Source: Andalucia godoyi
Lineage: Eukaryota > Discoba > Jakobea > Jakobida > Andaluciidae
Length of the DNA stretch: 64,000 nt
Direction: 5' to 3'
NCBI GenBank assembly: GCA_009859145.1
Contig: VRVR01000018.1
Coordinates: 129,688-193,687 of the forward strand
Under the pieces are notes generated by a model. That model did not search any database. It was not told the origin of the DNA and worked only from the letters and a program-made list of their open reading frames with translations. Below are positions 29,088 through 38,048 of this stretch, one piece after another (the first letter of the stretch is position 1; each line of letters opens with the position of its first letter). Both the position numbers and the translations under genes were made by a program.

Positions 29088-30985
29088 CTACCGCTTGCGA
29101 CGCTTCCCAGAAGGGGCGCTCAGAGCATCAGCATCCATGTCGACGGCGCCGACATTGGCATCGGCACGCTGTTCGATGAGAACCTTGCCGAGCGACATGT
29201 CGTCTTCAGGAACAAACGACGGCATTGCCAACAGCCGCGCTTCGTCCATGGTAACGGAAAAACTCGATCTCCGCACCATGCCGACGCTCGCATCATGCGC
29301 AGTGTGCCCTTCAAAGTACTCTGTTCTTCGACGGGCATAGAAAAGCATGTACGCTGTCACCGCAGCAACTTGGTCTTCCGCAACTTCTTGAACCTCATCA
29401 TCGTCCACATGAAACCACCGATCGAGACCACGACGCACAAACGACGTGTAGTGTCCGGATTCGAGGGATCCCTTGTGCTGAATGACCGCAACACAGTCGT
29501 ATAAGCTTTCTGGATCTATAACTTCTGACAATGAAAAACTTCGTTCTACAAACGGTCCCGCAGGCGTGTTTTTCCGCGGAACATCAAGGACCACGTAAGG
29601 TTCTAAATTGAGCCCCTTTAGAGGAAACGAAACATACCGATCAATCTTTTCCGACACCAGTGTTTGTGCATTATTCATGGAGTGCCGAAACCTCTTCAAA
29701 TGCACGCATATCGCCTGCGGTAACTTTTGCATTGACAATCGCTTCGTAGCCCCGCATGTCTTGGAGCAGCGAGAGCAAGAGATTTTCTCCAGCCGTTCGA
29801 CCTTTGTAAATGCATCCAGGCAATCAATCAGACTGACATGTTCTGTTGTGTTGCCATCTCCAATGCCGCTCGCACTCGGGAGACCATTTGACGATCCATT
29901 CACAGTGTTGTTTCCATTAGCCGTGATGAGCACCACATTGGACCCGCCGCCAGGCTTTGACCCGCCGCCAGCACTCTCTGTGCCGCTCGCACGCTTTTGC
30001 ATGGATGCAGCCTGCACCCTGGTGGACGGAATATCCAAGCTCAGATCCAGGCTTGGCTCCAAGCTGGTCGACACATGACCGCATCCCTCACAGAGCAAAC
30101 GAGACCGCAGCTGGCCGGCAAAAAGACGAAGCGCAGACGGATGGTCTTGCGACACCGCGTTGAGCAGCACCATGAAGAACTCGTGTGCATCCTGCTGCTC
30201 ATACCCCCGAATAGCAGACGAATTCCACACTGCATACATCAATTCGTGCGGGGCAACAGGCTCCACAGACGATGAAAAGAACGACGCAAACACTGAATGC
30301 AGCGCGTCATATACAGGCAATGTACTCATCTGCATATGGCCATTTGCAGTTTCAGTACCGCCACCAGCCCCGCCCTTGACATTTGATCCAGCCGTCGAAG
30401 CAGCAGTCGTCCCGATTCTATTAGTGATTGTCGAGGTCGAGGCCGATGTGGATGTGGCCGTGGATGTGGCGGCCTTTGCAGAGGAGTCCTGGCGCCTATC
30501 CGTCGAGACTTTGTTCTGCGCAGCTTGCAGTAGCGGCGGCGGAGGCTTTACGACAAACGGCGACAGAAAATAGTTCCTCATCAGCGGAACTGCACACAGT
30601 GCCTGCACCGTCGCGTTCAGAAAACACGTATTTCCCATATTGATGAATCCGCGCAGCCCCAGCAGAGGAGCCGAGTACTGAAACGAGCCAAACGGAGATT
30701 CGTAGACATAGTCCTTGCATTTGAAGCAGTATATCTCGCCCGTCCGAGAGTCCAGCGCAAGTGCATGGTTGCTCTTCATGGCATGTTCTTGCAGCGCCGG
30801 CCGCGCAAGCATTGTAGCGCAGCTAAGGCAAAGATGCTTGCGAGATCTTGAAGCCTCGTAAAACGCCGACGGAGACGAAGATGCGTGTGATCCACATGAT
30901 GTCGCCTGCGAAAGGAGCATGTCGCGGCATGAATCAAGCACAAATCGTCCTTGGTGTGAATCTAAGAACACACTCAGATGCTTAC

Positions 30986-30989
<4 letters not shown>
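29088..30989 (-). CDS. Ubiquitin-specific protease, USP22/Ubp8-like with N-terminal ZnF-UBP
   Basis: 633 residues. The start at 30989 is chosen because MCKHLSVFL aligns with the beginning of the Ubp8/USP22 zinc finger and follows a (CA)n leader directly. The ZnF-UBP spans ~1-100 (CLSCATML, HAMKSNHALALD, IYCFKCKDYVYE). Cysteine box: catalytic Cys122 in GFINMGNTCFLNATVQAL. Histidine box: HKGSLESGHYTSFVRR with WFHVDDDEV. Ubp8/USP22 removes ubiquitin from histone H2B within SAGA. Two long low-complexity inserts (Ala/Ser/Thr-rich near residues 165-215, Gly/Asn/Ser-rich near 335-385) interrupt the catalytic domain, and an acidic/basic tail (GKRRKR) looks like a nuclear signal. Confidence 0.88.
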
Positions 30990-31032
<43 letters not shown>

Positions 31033-31329
31033 CCTGTTAACGTGCTGTCCCTTCTGGGACGAAATAATAACACATGACACTTTCAAAAAAATCTTCTGAA
31101 TCAAAAGAACAGCGCACTACGATAACGGCCAAGGCGGAAACTTCCCTGGGGTGCAGACTACAGTCGACACGGACGATGACTATAAGTCCACAGCGGTGAT
31201 GAAGGAAGAGAAAGAAGAGAAGGAAGAGAAGGAAGAGAAGGAAGAGAAGGAAGAGAAGGAAGAAGAAGCTTCTTATTTTGTATTGATTACGAATATACGG
31301 TAGTGCTACGAGGTATATGTACTGGAGAC
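30989..31329. other. Intergenic region with (TG)20 and a 9-bp purine array
   Basis: 340 bp between USP start and TIM10 stop (both minus strand). It holds about 20 TG units (30989-31028) touching the USP start codon, and a GAAGAGAAG-type array at 31201-31266 near the 3' end of TIM10. No gene. Confidence 0.7.
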
Positions 31330-31644
31330 TCAGCTTTTGAGTCCGGTGGCGGCTGCTTGGGCGGCTTCTGCAGACTGTTGCATTTGTTTTTGGACGGCAG
31401 TCATCTTCTCGGAGACGTGTTGTTGCATGGCAAGAAACTTTGCGACGCACCGATCGATGCAAACTGCTTCTCCGACGTGCAGATCGCCATCGGCCAGCTT
31501 TGCGGAAATGCACTTGTCATGACACGAGTCCAGCATGCGATTGTACATGTCGGTAAACGCCAAAATCTGGTATTCTGCTTCCCGAAGTGACGCACTAGGC
31601 CCAGATGGAGCTGCCTGTGCTGCAGCGCGGTTCGACGAAAACAT
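31330..31644 (-). CDS. TIM10: Mitochondrial import chaperone TIM10
   Basis: 104 residues with the small-Tim twin CX3C motif: CHDKC, then CIDRC 16 residues later, which form the two disulfides of the helical hairpin. The order MYNRMLDSCHDKCI and AVCIDRCVAKFLAMQQHVSEKM matches Tim10 rather than Tim9, 8 or 13. With Tim9 it forms the hexameric intermembrane-space chaperone for carrier proteins. The C-terminal Gln/Ala-rich extension is common in protists. A (CT)n tract, i.e. (GA)n on the coding strand, lies immediately upstream of the ATG. Confidence 0.93.
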   Translation of the reverse strand: MFSSNRAAAQAAPSGPSASLREAEYQILAFTDMYNRMLDSCHDKCISAKLADGDLHVGEAVCIDRCVAKFLAMQQHVSEKMTAVQKQMQQSAEAAQAAATGLKS

Positions 31645-32212
31645 CCTCTCTCTCTCTCTCTCTCTTTTCCTGTGAGTATGTGTGCAAGTGTTGTGCTTGT
31701 CACGTCTTGATGCGGTTGCTTTTTACACAAGGAAAAAGGAGTTGGGCGAATGTGAACTGCGAGTGCAGTACGGTTGACAGCTTTGTGCTTTCCAACGTTG
31801 AACATCAAACAATATCATATCGTAAGTTTGTTTTTATCTGTCTAGAATTTCTTCCTTCTTTGCTTTTCTCTCTCTCTATTATTTTCTGTTTGTTTGTGTC
31901 TTTTATGATTGAACCCTCAAACAACACCTCCTCATCAAAGACAAGACATCTCATGGCTCCAAAGGGGGACTTTCCCAACAAACTCAATCCGGCCATGCCC
32001 GACGATAGCGAGAACGAAGAAACCCGTTGATCCCCTCTCGTCGGAGGCGGAGAGCAAGAAGAAGCGATGACCCTTTGATGCAGAGCAATCTGCATTGAAG
32101 ATTTGGTGCTCTCCCCAACCTGGATCTGTCTTCGGTGACAGCTTAGCCGATGTTCAATAATGATCCATGTTCTGGCGAGCGGTAGACGTGGGAACTGTGT
32201 GACAAGGAAAAT
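31645..32212. other. Intergenic region, possible small frame-split gene
   Basis: 568 bp upstream of TIM10 and downstream of the next minus-strand stop. The TIM10-proximal end is (CT)n. A plus-strand segment from ATG 31907 to about 32068 looks protein-like but changes frame (see findings). Otherwise nothing recognisable. Confidence 0.4.
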
Positions 32213-33151
32213 TCACTCAGACTTATCTCGGGTGGGTGATACGGCGTTGGACATCTTTTGGTTCACGTGCTCAGAAGAGATGGTGACGGAGAATGCATAA
32301 ACCAGTTTGAATGTAAAGACAGGTGGAAACCAAAAGAATGCACGCGGCCACGATGCAGGGAAATATGAGATGCACGACTGGAGCGTTTGGACGAGCGGGA
32401 CGCAAGACTCGGGGAGAAAGTTCAAATGGGTCGTTGGGGTTGAAGGGGAAGGGAAAGGAGCAGAAAAGATAAATGTGGACAGCATTGTGAATGACACTGC
32501 TGCAGGGCGTTTGAGATTGTCCGGGAGCTGTCGGACCGTTGCAAAGCCGCACACGAGTATTGCGTAGAGAAGGACTGCTGGTGCCCAGTCGACATTGCAG
32601 ATCATAGAGTAAAAAGCCGATGCATCAAATAGGCCGTGATGCGAGGTTGGAGAAGCTGTTGCAGACGTCCATTCGACAAACGCATTGGAATAGAGGAGCG
32701 CGATAACGAAAGGCTGGAAATGATCCATCACAAACAGTGTTGCGAAGAGGATGCCTTTCGGAAACGGTAGCATGGATTTCGTCGAATACCATCTCTTGCA
32801 GCTTGGCATCGAAAGACACAGTGAGCCCCCGGCAATGTTGAATGCATTCCAGCATCCCCAAATGAGCTGGAAGAGCATCGCGAAGGGATGTTGAACAGCA
32901 AGCGGAGTTGCAGCAGGCGGGGAAAGCATAAACAGGAGCTGCAAAACGCTGCAAAACAAAGCAAACGGAATGAATGCAAGTACTTCAGACGTAGACCATC
33001 CAGTGCCCAGATCCACATCCCACCGACGATAGAACCATGACTTGCGAATGGGGCGGAAACCATACTCGCGTGCAAACCGATCGTCTGCAGATTCTTTGCT
33101 TGCGTTCATTCGAGAAGCGTCGTTTTGAGACTCTGCATTCACTTTCGCCAT
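32213..33151 (-). CDS. Hypothetical multi-pass membrane protein
   Basis: 312 residues from ATG 33151 (MAKVNAES), preferred over an upstream start that adds Trp/His-rich sequence. Soluble N-terminus of ~50 residues rich in charged residues, then about six to seven hydrophobic segments (EVLAFIPFALFCSVLQLLFM, LFQLIWGCWNAFNIAGG, GILFATLFVMDHFQPFVIAL, WAPAVLLYAILVCGF, AVSFTMLSTFIFS, and a last one near the C-terminus). No motif recognised. Confidence 0.6.
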   Translation of the reverse strand: MAKVNAESQNDASRMNASKESADDRFAREYGFRPIRKSWFYRRWDVDLGTGWSTSEVLAFIPFALFCSVLQLLFMLSPPAATPLAVQHPFAMLFQLIWGCWNAFNIAGGSLCLSMPSCKRWYSTKSMLPFPKGILFATLFVMDHFQPFVIALLYSNAFVEWTSATASPTSHHGLFDASAFYSMICNVDWAPAVLLYAILVCGFATVRQLPDNLKRPAAVSFTMLSTFIFSAPFPSPSTPTTHLNFLPESCVPLVQTLQSCISYFPASWPRAFFWFPPVFTFKLVYAFSVTISSEHVNQKMSNAVSPTRDKSE

Positions 33152-33408
33152 TCTCCAACCGTGCACGACGAACCAACAATGCCATTGCCAATCCAGCAAA
33201 ACAAAAGAATGGAAGTGCGTCCAACGAGGAGGAAAATTGTGCACAATGGCAGCGGCGTCTGACTGTCATACAGTCGGGTTTACGCACGACACCGGATATT
33301 GAAAAACGCAATGCTGTTAGAATTACTGCCCGAGCTAGGCGGTTGGATAGAAAGCATGAAGAAACTCCAGGATTTCTTTTACGTGAAAAGTTTGCGATGC
33401 GGTCAACT

Positions 33409-34542
33409 CTAACGAGAAACAAACCGACTCTCTTCTTGATGACCGCCGCCGACATTGGCGTCGAGATTGGACATATTTTGGATCTCTGTGTCAGCAGCGA
33501 CGGCGGCAGTAGTAGTTCTGCGCCGCTGAAACAATCCGCCGGACAAGCGAGGAGCTGCCCGAGGTGGACTATTTGCGTTCGACGTGCGAGAAGAGAAAGA
33601 AGGAGGCCGGCTGCGTGCGGTGATGGCATCCGCCACACGTTGGCCATGTTCCCGCGCCCATTCCAGGTCTTCCTGACACAGCCTGGCGGCGAGTGCAAAG
33701 TCACCTTCGGCTTCCATTAAATAAAACGACGCCTCTTCTCTTGGAATGCGCATACACTCTGAAAGTCGCGCTACACAAACACGGAACCTTCGCTGGATGC
33801 TCAGCACCGGGTCTTCTCGGTGGTGCCGGAACACGTCCGCAGCATTGGCGCGCCCTATGCCCCGCGGGACTCCAGAGCCAGCACGTCTGCTCTGCAGTCT
33901 CGGAGACGTCGGGTCGGTACGTTCAAGCATTTCAGCAATGGTGGTTTCTGTCGGGGGTCGTCGGAGCAACTCAAGAACCGCTCGTGGAATGTTGCTCGTC
34001 AGTGGCTTGGGGACGCGAAGCCATGTTCTGTGCGAGATAAAGTGTGATGAAGAAGCAATGCCGTTTGCTCGTTGGATTGCAAATGTCGTGACTCCGTACC
34101 GAAGCGCTATCCCAGCCAAAGTATCGCTGCTGCACACCCTGTGGTCCAGGTAGTCAATCTCAAACGACTCGGACGGAGCCGTCCACTCGACACTCTGAAT
34201 GCGCTGCGCCCATTCAACAAGCTCTCGAGGGTCGATGGAATCCTCCTCAAGAAGCTCGTCTCCGCCAACACCATCGTCTTGCCATTCTTCATCCGAGACA
34301 AACTCATCCGACAGTCCATCGACACCATCATCTGGTCTTGCCATCCTTCGCGGCTGCTGCAACGGCGGTCCCTCCTCCCGCTCCATCATCATTACCATCG
34401 ACGCAGCTTCAGAGCGTGAGGCCAATACAGCACGACGCTCATAACTCGCAGAAACCAGAGACCCATCCGGATTTCGAACCAAGATGATCCGTGGGAACCG
34501 CGGAGGATGGATCGCAGCTCGGCTGACCGCGATACCACTCAT
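33409..34542 (-). CDS. LysM-domain protein with UBA-like helix region
   Basis: 377 residues from ATG 34542 (MSGIAVSRAA); the longer frame starts inside the purine pentamer repeat. One LysM domain at ~134-179: HRVCSSDTLAGIALRYGVT, then IQRANGI and TWLRVP, the family's fold with the central asparagine. No signal peptide, so it is probably an intracellular LysM protein like LYSMD1/2 and their plant relatives, rather than a chitin receptor. The region near 280-312 (EEASFYLMEAEGDFALAARL) resembles the UBA-like helical hairpin seen in such proteins. The acidic stretch at ~75-105 and the C-terminus are low-complexity. Confidence 0.78.
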   Translation of the reverse strand: MSGIAVSRAAIHPPRFPRIILVRNPDGSLVSASYERRAVLASRSEAASMVMMMEREEGPPLQQPRRMARPDDGVDGLSDEFVSDEEWQDDGVGGDELLEEDSIDPRELVEWAQRIQSVEWTAPSESFEIDYLDHRVCSSDTLAGIALRYGVTTFAIQRANGIASSSHFISHRTWLRVPKPLTSNIPRAVLELLRRPPTETTIAEMLERTDPTSPRLQSRRAGSGVPRGIGRANAADVFRHHREDPVLSIQRRFRVCVARLSECMRIPREEASFYLMEAEGDFALAARLCQEDLEWAREHGQRVADAITARSRPPSFSSRTSNANSPPRAAPRLSGGLFQRRRTTTAAVAADTEIQNMSNLDANVGGGHQEESRFVSR

Positions 34543-35154
34543 CCTATCTCTTCTCTTCTCTTCTCTTCTCTTCTCTTCTGCTCCTTTGCTTCTTTCGTCG
34601 TCCACCGCCGCCGCTCACACCAGCCATGCAGTTTCAAGAAGGCCAAGAAAACCCGCTGCACAACAAAACAGCGTTATGTACAAACGACAAACAACTGTTG
34701 CAGCAGTAATACTCAGTAATGCTGTAAGTCTCTATCGACTAGAAACAGATACAATAAAGCAAGAATGGAATGTCTATTATGTTGACACATTTCTGTTCGG
34801 ACAAAAAGACGTGTCGGGTATTTCTCCATCCCTTTTTCATTTTCGGAACATCGGGAACTTGAGTTGGAAAGTGTCAAAAATGTCACGACAGGGAAAACTC
34901 CCGACTGCCGTGCCTATTGAGGCGACTTGATGTCCGTGAGTCCCGACGAGCCTCTCTGAGCTGCTAAATGCTTTCATCCTTCACTATCGTCATCGCCATC
35001 ATCGCTTTTCTTCTTCATATTCCACGAGTTCCAGAAAGTACCGGTGGGGACGCAGCGAAACGAAGGGCGCGCCACCTCCCCTGCGTACAGATTAGAGCAA
35101 GGTAGAAAAAGAAAAAAGAAGGAGGAAAAAAGAAGAAAACAGGTGCTGAGACCA
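34543..35154. other. Divergent promoter region LysM / MSS4
   Basis: 612 bp. (TTCTC)n at 34547-34579, i.e. (GAGAA)n on the LysM coding strand, touches the LysM start. An A/G-rich stretch (35098-35145) precedes the MSS4 start. Frames in between have no recognisable similarity. Confidence 0.5.
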
Positions 35155-35526
35155 ATGGAGGAGGAGTTTGTGATTGATGCAAACGGAAACAATGCAAAGG
35201 TTCTTCGATGTCCACATTGCAACTGCAAAGTGCTGAGACCTGGCTTTGCAAAGTTGGAGCTGCTGCGCGAAGTGTCTCCGGTTTTGTACCTATCGACCAC
35301 TGGGGTGAGGCTTGAGGAAGGCGCGCCAGTGCCAGAGGACTTTGGAATCCACTGCTGGGTTCTCACAGACATTTTTGATTTTGAAAACATCGGATTTTTG
35401 AAAGACGCTTCGGATGGAAACAAGTACATCATCTGTGCAGACTGCGAACGCCAGGTCATTGGCCTGCACAAGGTCCAGAATCCTTCAAAGATATGGCTTG
35501 TTTCAAAACTTGTAAAGCAAGAGTAG
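35155..35526 (+). CDS. RABIF: MSS4/RABIF-like guanine nucleotide-free Rab chaperone
   Basis: 123 residues from ATG 35155, the same length as mammalian MSS4. Zinc-site cysteines: CPHC near residue 21 and CADC near residue 99. The core block DIFDFENIGFLKDASDGNKYIICADCE matches the MSS4 pattern, shown here in parts: IFDFENIGFLKD and YIICADCE followed by IGLHK. MSS4/Dss4 stabilises nucleotide-free Rab GTPases in the secretory pathway. The frame continues upstream, but its Lys/Arg-rich start is leader-like. Confidence 0.88.
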   Translation: MEEEFVIDANGNNAKVLRCPHCNCKVLRPGFAKLELLREVSPVLYLSTTGVRLEEGAPVPEDFGIHCWVLTDIFDFENIGFLKDASDGNKYIICADCERQVIGLHKVQNPSKIWLVSKLVKQE

Positions 35527-35770
35527 TGTGACAAATTTTTCCCTGAGCAGTGCTTACCAAGAAGACAAGGACGAGCAAAAGTATGCATACGAAGAAATGC
35601 TCCAATCTGCATACAGAGATTGTTTGATTGCTTGTCTTTCTTGTCTTTCTTTTCCTCTTTCTTCTTTCTTTTTTGTTTTCCCTCTCTTCTTTTTGTGGCT
35701 GGCTGCTGTATCAACATCTTCTTGTTCTCCATTATCTTCATGTGGCCGTTGCTGTTGCTTGCACATCTTG

Positions 35771-36991
35771 TTACTTGGGAAGCTTGGGGTGCTTGGCTGC
35801 TGTGGATCTGAGCTTCTGCATGGGCTTTCGCATGCTTGTCTCCAGAGCAAGCTTTGTCAGATACGAACATGCAAATATTCGGAAGAGCAGCAAGTCCCAC
35901 ATCTGCAGTTGGTTCAAGCTCCCCTTCCGGCCAAACAAGAACGCGAATGCCCGTGCAAGCACAGACGGCGAAAAACGACTACCGGCAGTGCCGAGATTCT
36001 TGCTGCAGGGCGGTACATCGAGCTGAAGAGGAAGTGCCGATTCCAGAACGAACGCCGATACATCCATCATTGCATTTGAAAACTCGTGCATTGCACACGA
36101 CTGACTCCGCGAATCATCCGACAGCAAGCTCTGCTGGATTGCGACTCGAGCAGCCGGCATCGCAAGACACACGTATCCGACAAGCGCCCAGAACGAGTCG
36201 TCGTCTACGGGTCTTGACAGAACGGAGACTGTTGCTGGAAGCGCACCCCACGCAAAAAGCCTCAGCGACTTTGCGTCGATTCGTGTAGAAAATGGTGCCT
36301 GCGGGGTCGGCTGCAACGTTTTCTTAGTTGCCGGGAATGTATTGTATTTCTTGATGTGCATCACGATGAACGTCGCGTATGCCACGTGCTGGATTGCCCA
36401 TAGCAGGGACCACAGCGGAGTGTTGAGGAGATACGAAGCTGGAGAAAAGCCAGTGCGTGTATTCGCAGACCTAGATTGCGAAAACTTGGATATGTGGAAC
36501 AGACCAAGTGCCGCATGTCCAACAGCGTAGAACAAGAGAGTCGGCAGATCCATATTCTGGATTGTTTTTCGGAATCGCAGGATCTGTGCGCCCGGCACCA
36601 GAAGCATGTAATTTCCAAGCATCCGGCCAATCCGCAGCATGATGGATTTCAATCGAGCACCAATCGCAAAAGCAGAAGCAGTGCTCGACGACGAAGAAAC
36701 ACCAGCAGATGATTTCCGGTTTGCATGTACAGAGGTTCCGAGTTCCTTTTTCCACTCGTGAAATCCAACGCTGAACGCATTGAGTAAATCAGAAACATCT
36801 TTTTGCGACGGAACCATGACTTTCAGAGACCTTGGCATTGCAGGCAGCGAAGACGCATGATGCAAAACGAGATCAAGCGCATGCATGGGAGTCTTCAGTG
36901 CCAGCAAATGCGCCTGCAACGACGCAATTCGCTTTTGAATCGACGCCCCTCCCTCTCCCATTCTTCCCCACTTCCCCACTTCTCCCCCCAA
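35771..36991 (-). CDS. Hypothetical membrane protein
   Basis: Up to 406 residues (a second ATG at 36961 would give 396). N-terminal ~120 residues are helical and partly Ser-rich, followed by several moderately hydrophobic segments: LGNYMLLVPGAQILRF, LPTLLFYAVGHAALGLFHI, LLWAIQHVAYATFIVMH, WALVGYVCLAMPAA and a C-terminal LLLFRIFACSYLTKLAL. The layout faintly recalls peroxisomal PEX11-type proteins, but no decisive motif is seen. The C-terminus is basic (MRKPMQKLRS). Divergent from the gene at 37380. Confidence 0.6.
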   Translation of the reverse strand: MGGEVGKWGRMGEGGASIQKRIASLQAHLLALKTPMHALDLVLHHASSLPAMPRSLKVMVPSQKDVSDLLNAFSVGFHEWKKELGTSVHANRKSSAGVSSSSSTASAFAIGARLKSIMLRIGRMLGNYMLLVPGAQILRFRKTIQNMDLPTLLFYAVGHAALGLFHISKFSQSRSANTRTGFSPASYLLNTPLWSLLWAIQHVAYATFIVMHIKKYNTFPATKKTLQPTPQAPFSTRIDAKSLRLFAWGALPATVSVLSRPVDDDSFWALVGYVCLAMPAARVAIQQSLLSDDSRSQSCAMHEFSNAMMDVSAFVLESALPLQLDVPPCSKNLGTAGSRFSPSVLARAFAFLFGRKGSLNQLQMWDLLLFRIFACSYLTKLALETSMRKPMQKLRSTAAKHPKLPK

Positions 36992-37298
36992 ATTAAAAAG
37001 AAAAAAATACAGTGATACCTAACCTTTGGTCAGTAAGCAAAAATAATATATATATATATATCAATAAATAAATAAATAAATAAAATACGAAATGACCTCG
37101 AAGAACAAGCAGCATTGAGAATCTTTGGAAGAACGCACATCAACTTCAGTTGCCCGATCTGCCGGATCTTTTTCATCAAGTGTTGTCTATTGGAATCGGT
37201 GGGAAGCTTGCTTTGAACATCTTCAGAGGAAGCGGAAGTAGAAACAAGAACAGAATGCGAAAAAGCAGCCACAGAGAGAGAGAGAGAGAGAGAGAGAG

Positions 37299-37335
<37 letters not shown>

Positions 37336-37379
37336 GCTAGGAAACGGATAGGAAGCTGCATTCAGGGAAAAGAAAGACG
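36992..37379. other. Divergent promoter region with AT and GA microsatellites
   Basis: 388 bp containing (TA)n at 37047-37060, AATA repeats at 37066-37086, and two (GA)n blocks at 37277-37333 close to the plus-strand start. No gene. Confidence 0.6.
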
Positions 37380-37928
37380 ATGAACCGAAGTAGCGACAGG
37401 AAGGAAGCGGGAGAACGGGGTAGACGAGAAGCGACTGAGACGACTGCAGATGTTTTGGACGAGGAAGAACAGCAAGAAGTGATCTTGCAAATTGAAAAGC
37501 AAGCAGAAAAGCAGTTCATCATGAACAGGTACATCCTTTGTTTTCTTGGAGGAGCAATAGCGGCCGTGTTCTTCGTGATTGGGCTCCGCAGCGCAGATGT
37601 GAATCTCGACGAAGGTGGTTTTGAGAGCGATGCGCGTCACGCGGCAGTTCGCAACTTTCGAGTCGCGTGCTACTCAGTGGGTATATCCTCGCTGCTGTGT
37701 TTGAATGTGCTGTTTGGAAAGGTGGTTGTGTCGAGCTGGAAACGACGTGTAATCCTCGCCACCGCTGTCGCGCTTGCCCTTCTGCCTTTCGTCACGGCCC
37801 ATGCGGTCATGGGCCTCGTGCCCGCCGGCGTTTTCGCTGCTTGCATGTACTTGGTCCGCACTCGCAAGGTTCTGTCATCAGGGATCGAAGTTCTCAGAGG
37901 GTACCAATACAAGTGCAAGAAGGCGTAA
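37380..37928 (+). CDS. Hypothetical membrane protein with N-terminal coiled coil
   Basis: 182 residues. An acidic/basic N-terminal helix (EEEQQEVILQIEKQAEKQF) precedes about four hydrophobic segments: YILCFLGGAIAAVFFVIGL, ACYSVGISSLLCLNVLF, VILATAVALALLPFVTAHAV and LVPAGVFAACMYLV. Basic C-terminus (KCKKA), compatible with an ER-type dilysine-like ending. No family recognised. Purine-rich leader immediately upstream. Confidence 0.65.
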   Translation: MNRSSDRKEAGERGRREATETTADVLDEEEQQEVILQIEKQAEKQFIMNRYILCFLGGAIAAVFFVIGLRSADVNLDEGGFESDARHAAVRNFRVACYSVGISSLLCLNVLFGKVVVSSWKRRVILATAVALALLPFVTAHAVMGLVPAGVFAACMYLVRTRKVLSSGIEVLRGYQYKCKKA

Positions 37929-38048
37929 AATAGAATGGTTTTCATCCTTTGTTTCTCTTTTGTGCAACAAGCGCTCGAGTGTAAAATGCGTCATTGTTAT
38001 TTATTCATTTATTTAATTGTTAATTGTTTATTATTTATTATTATTTTT

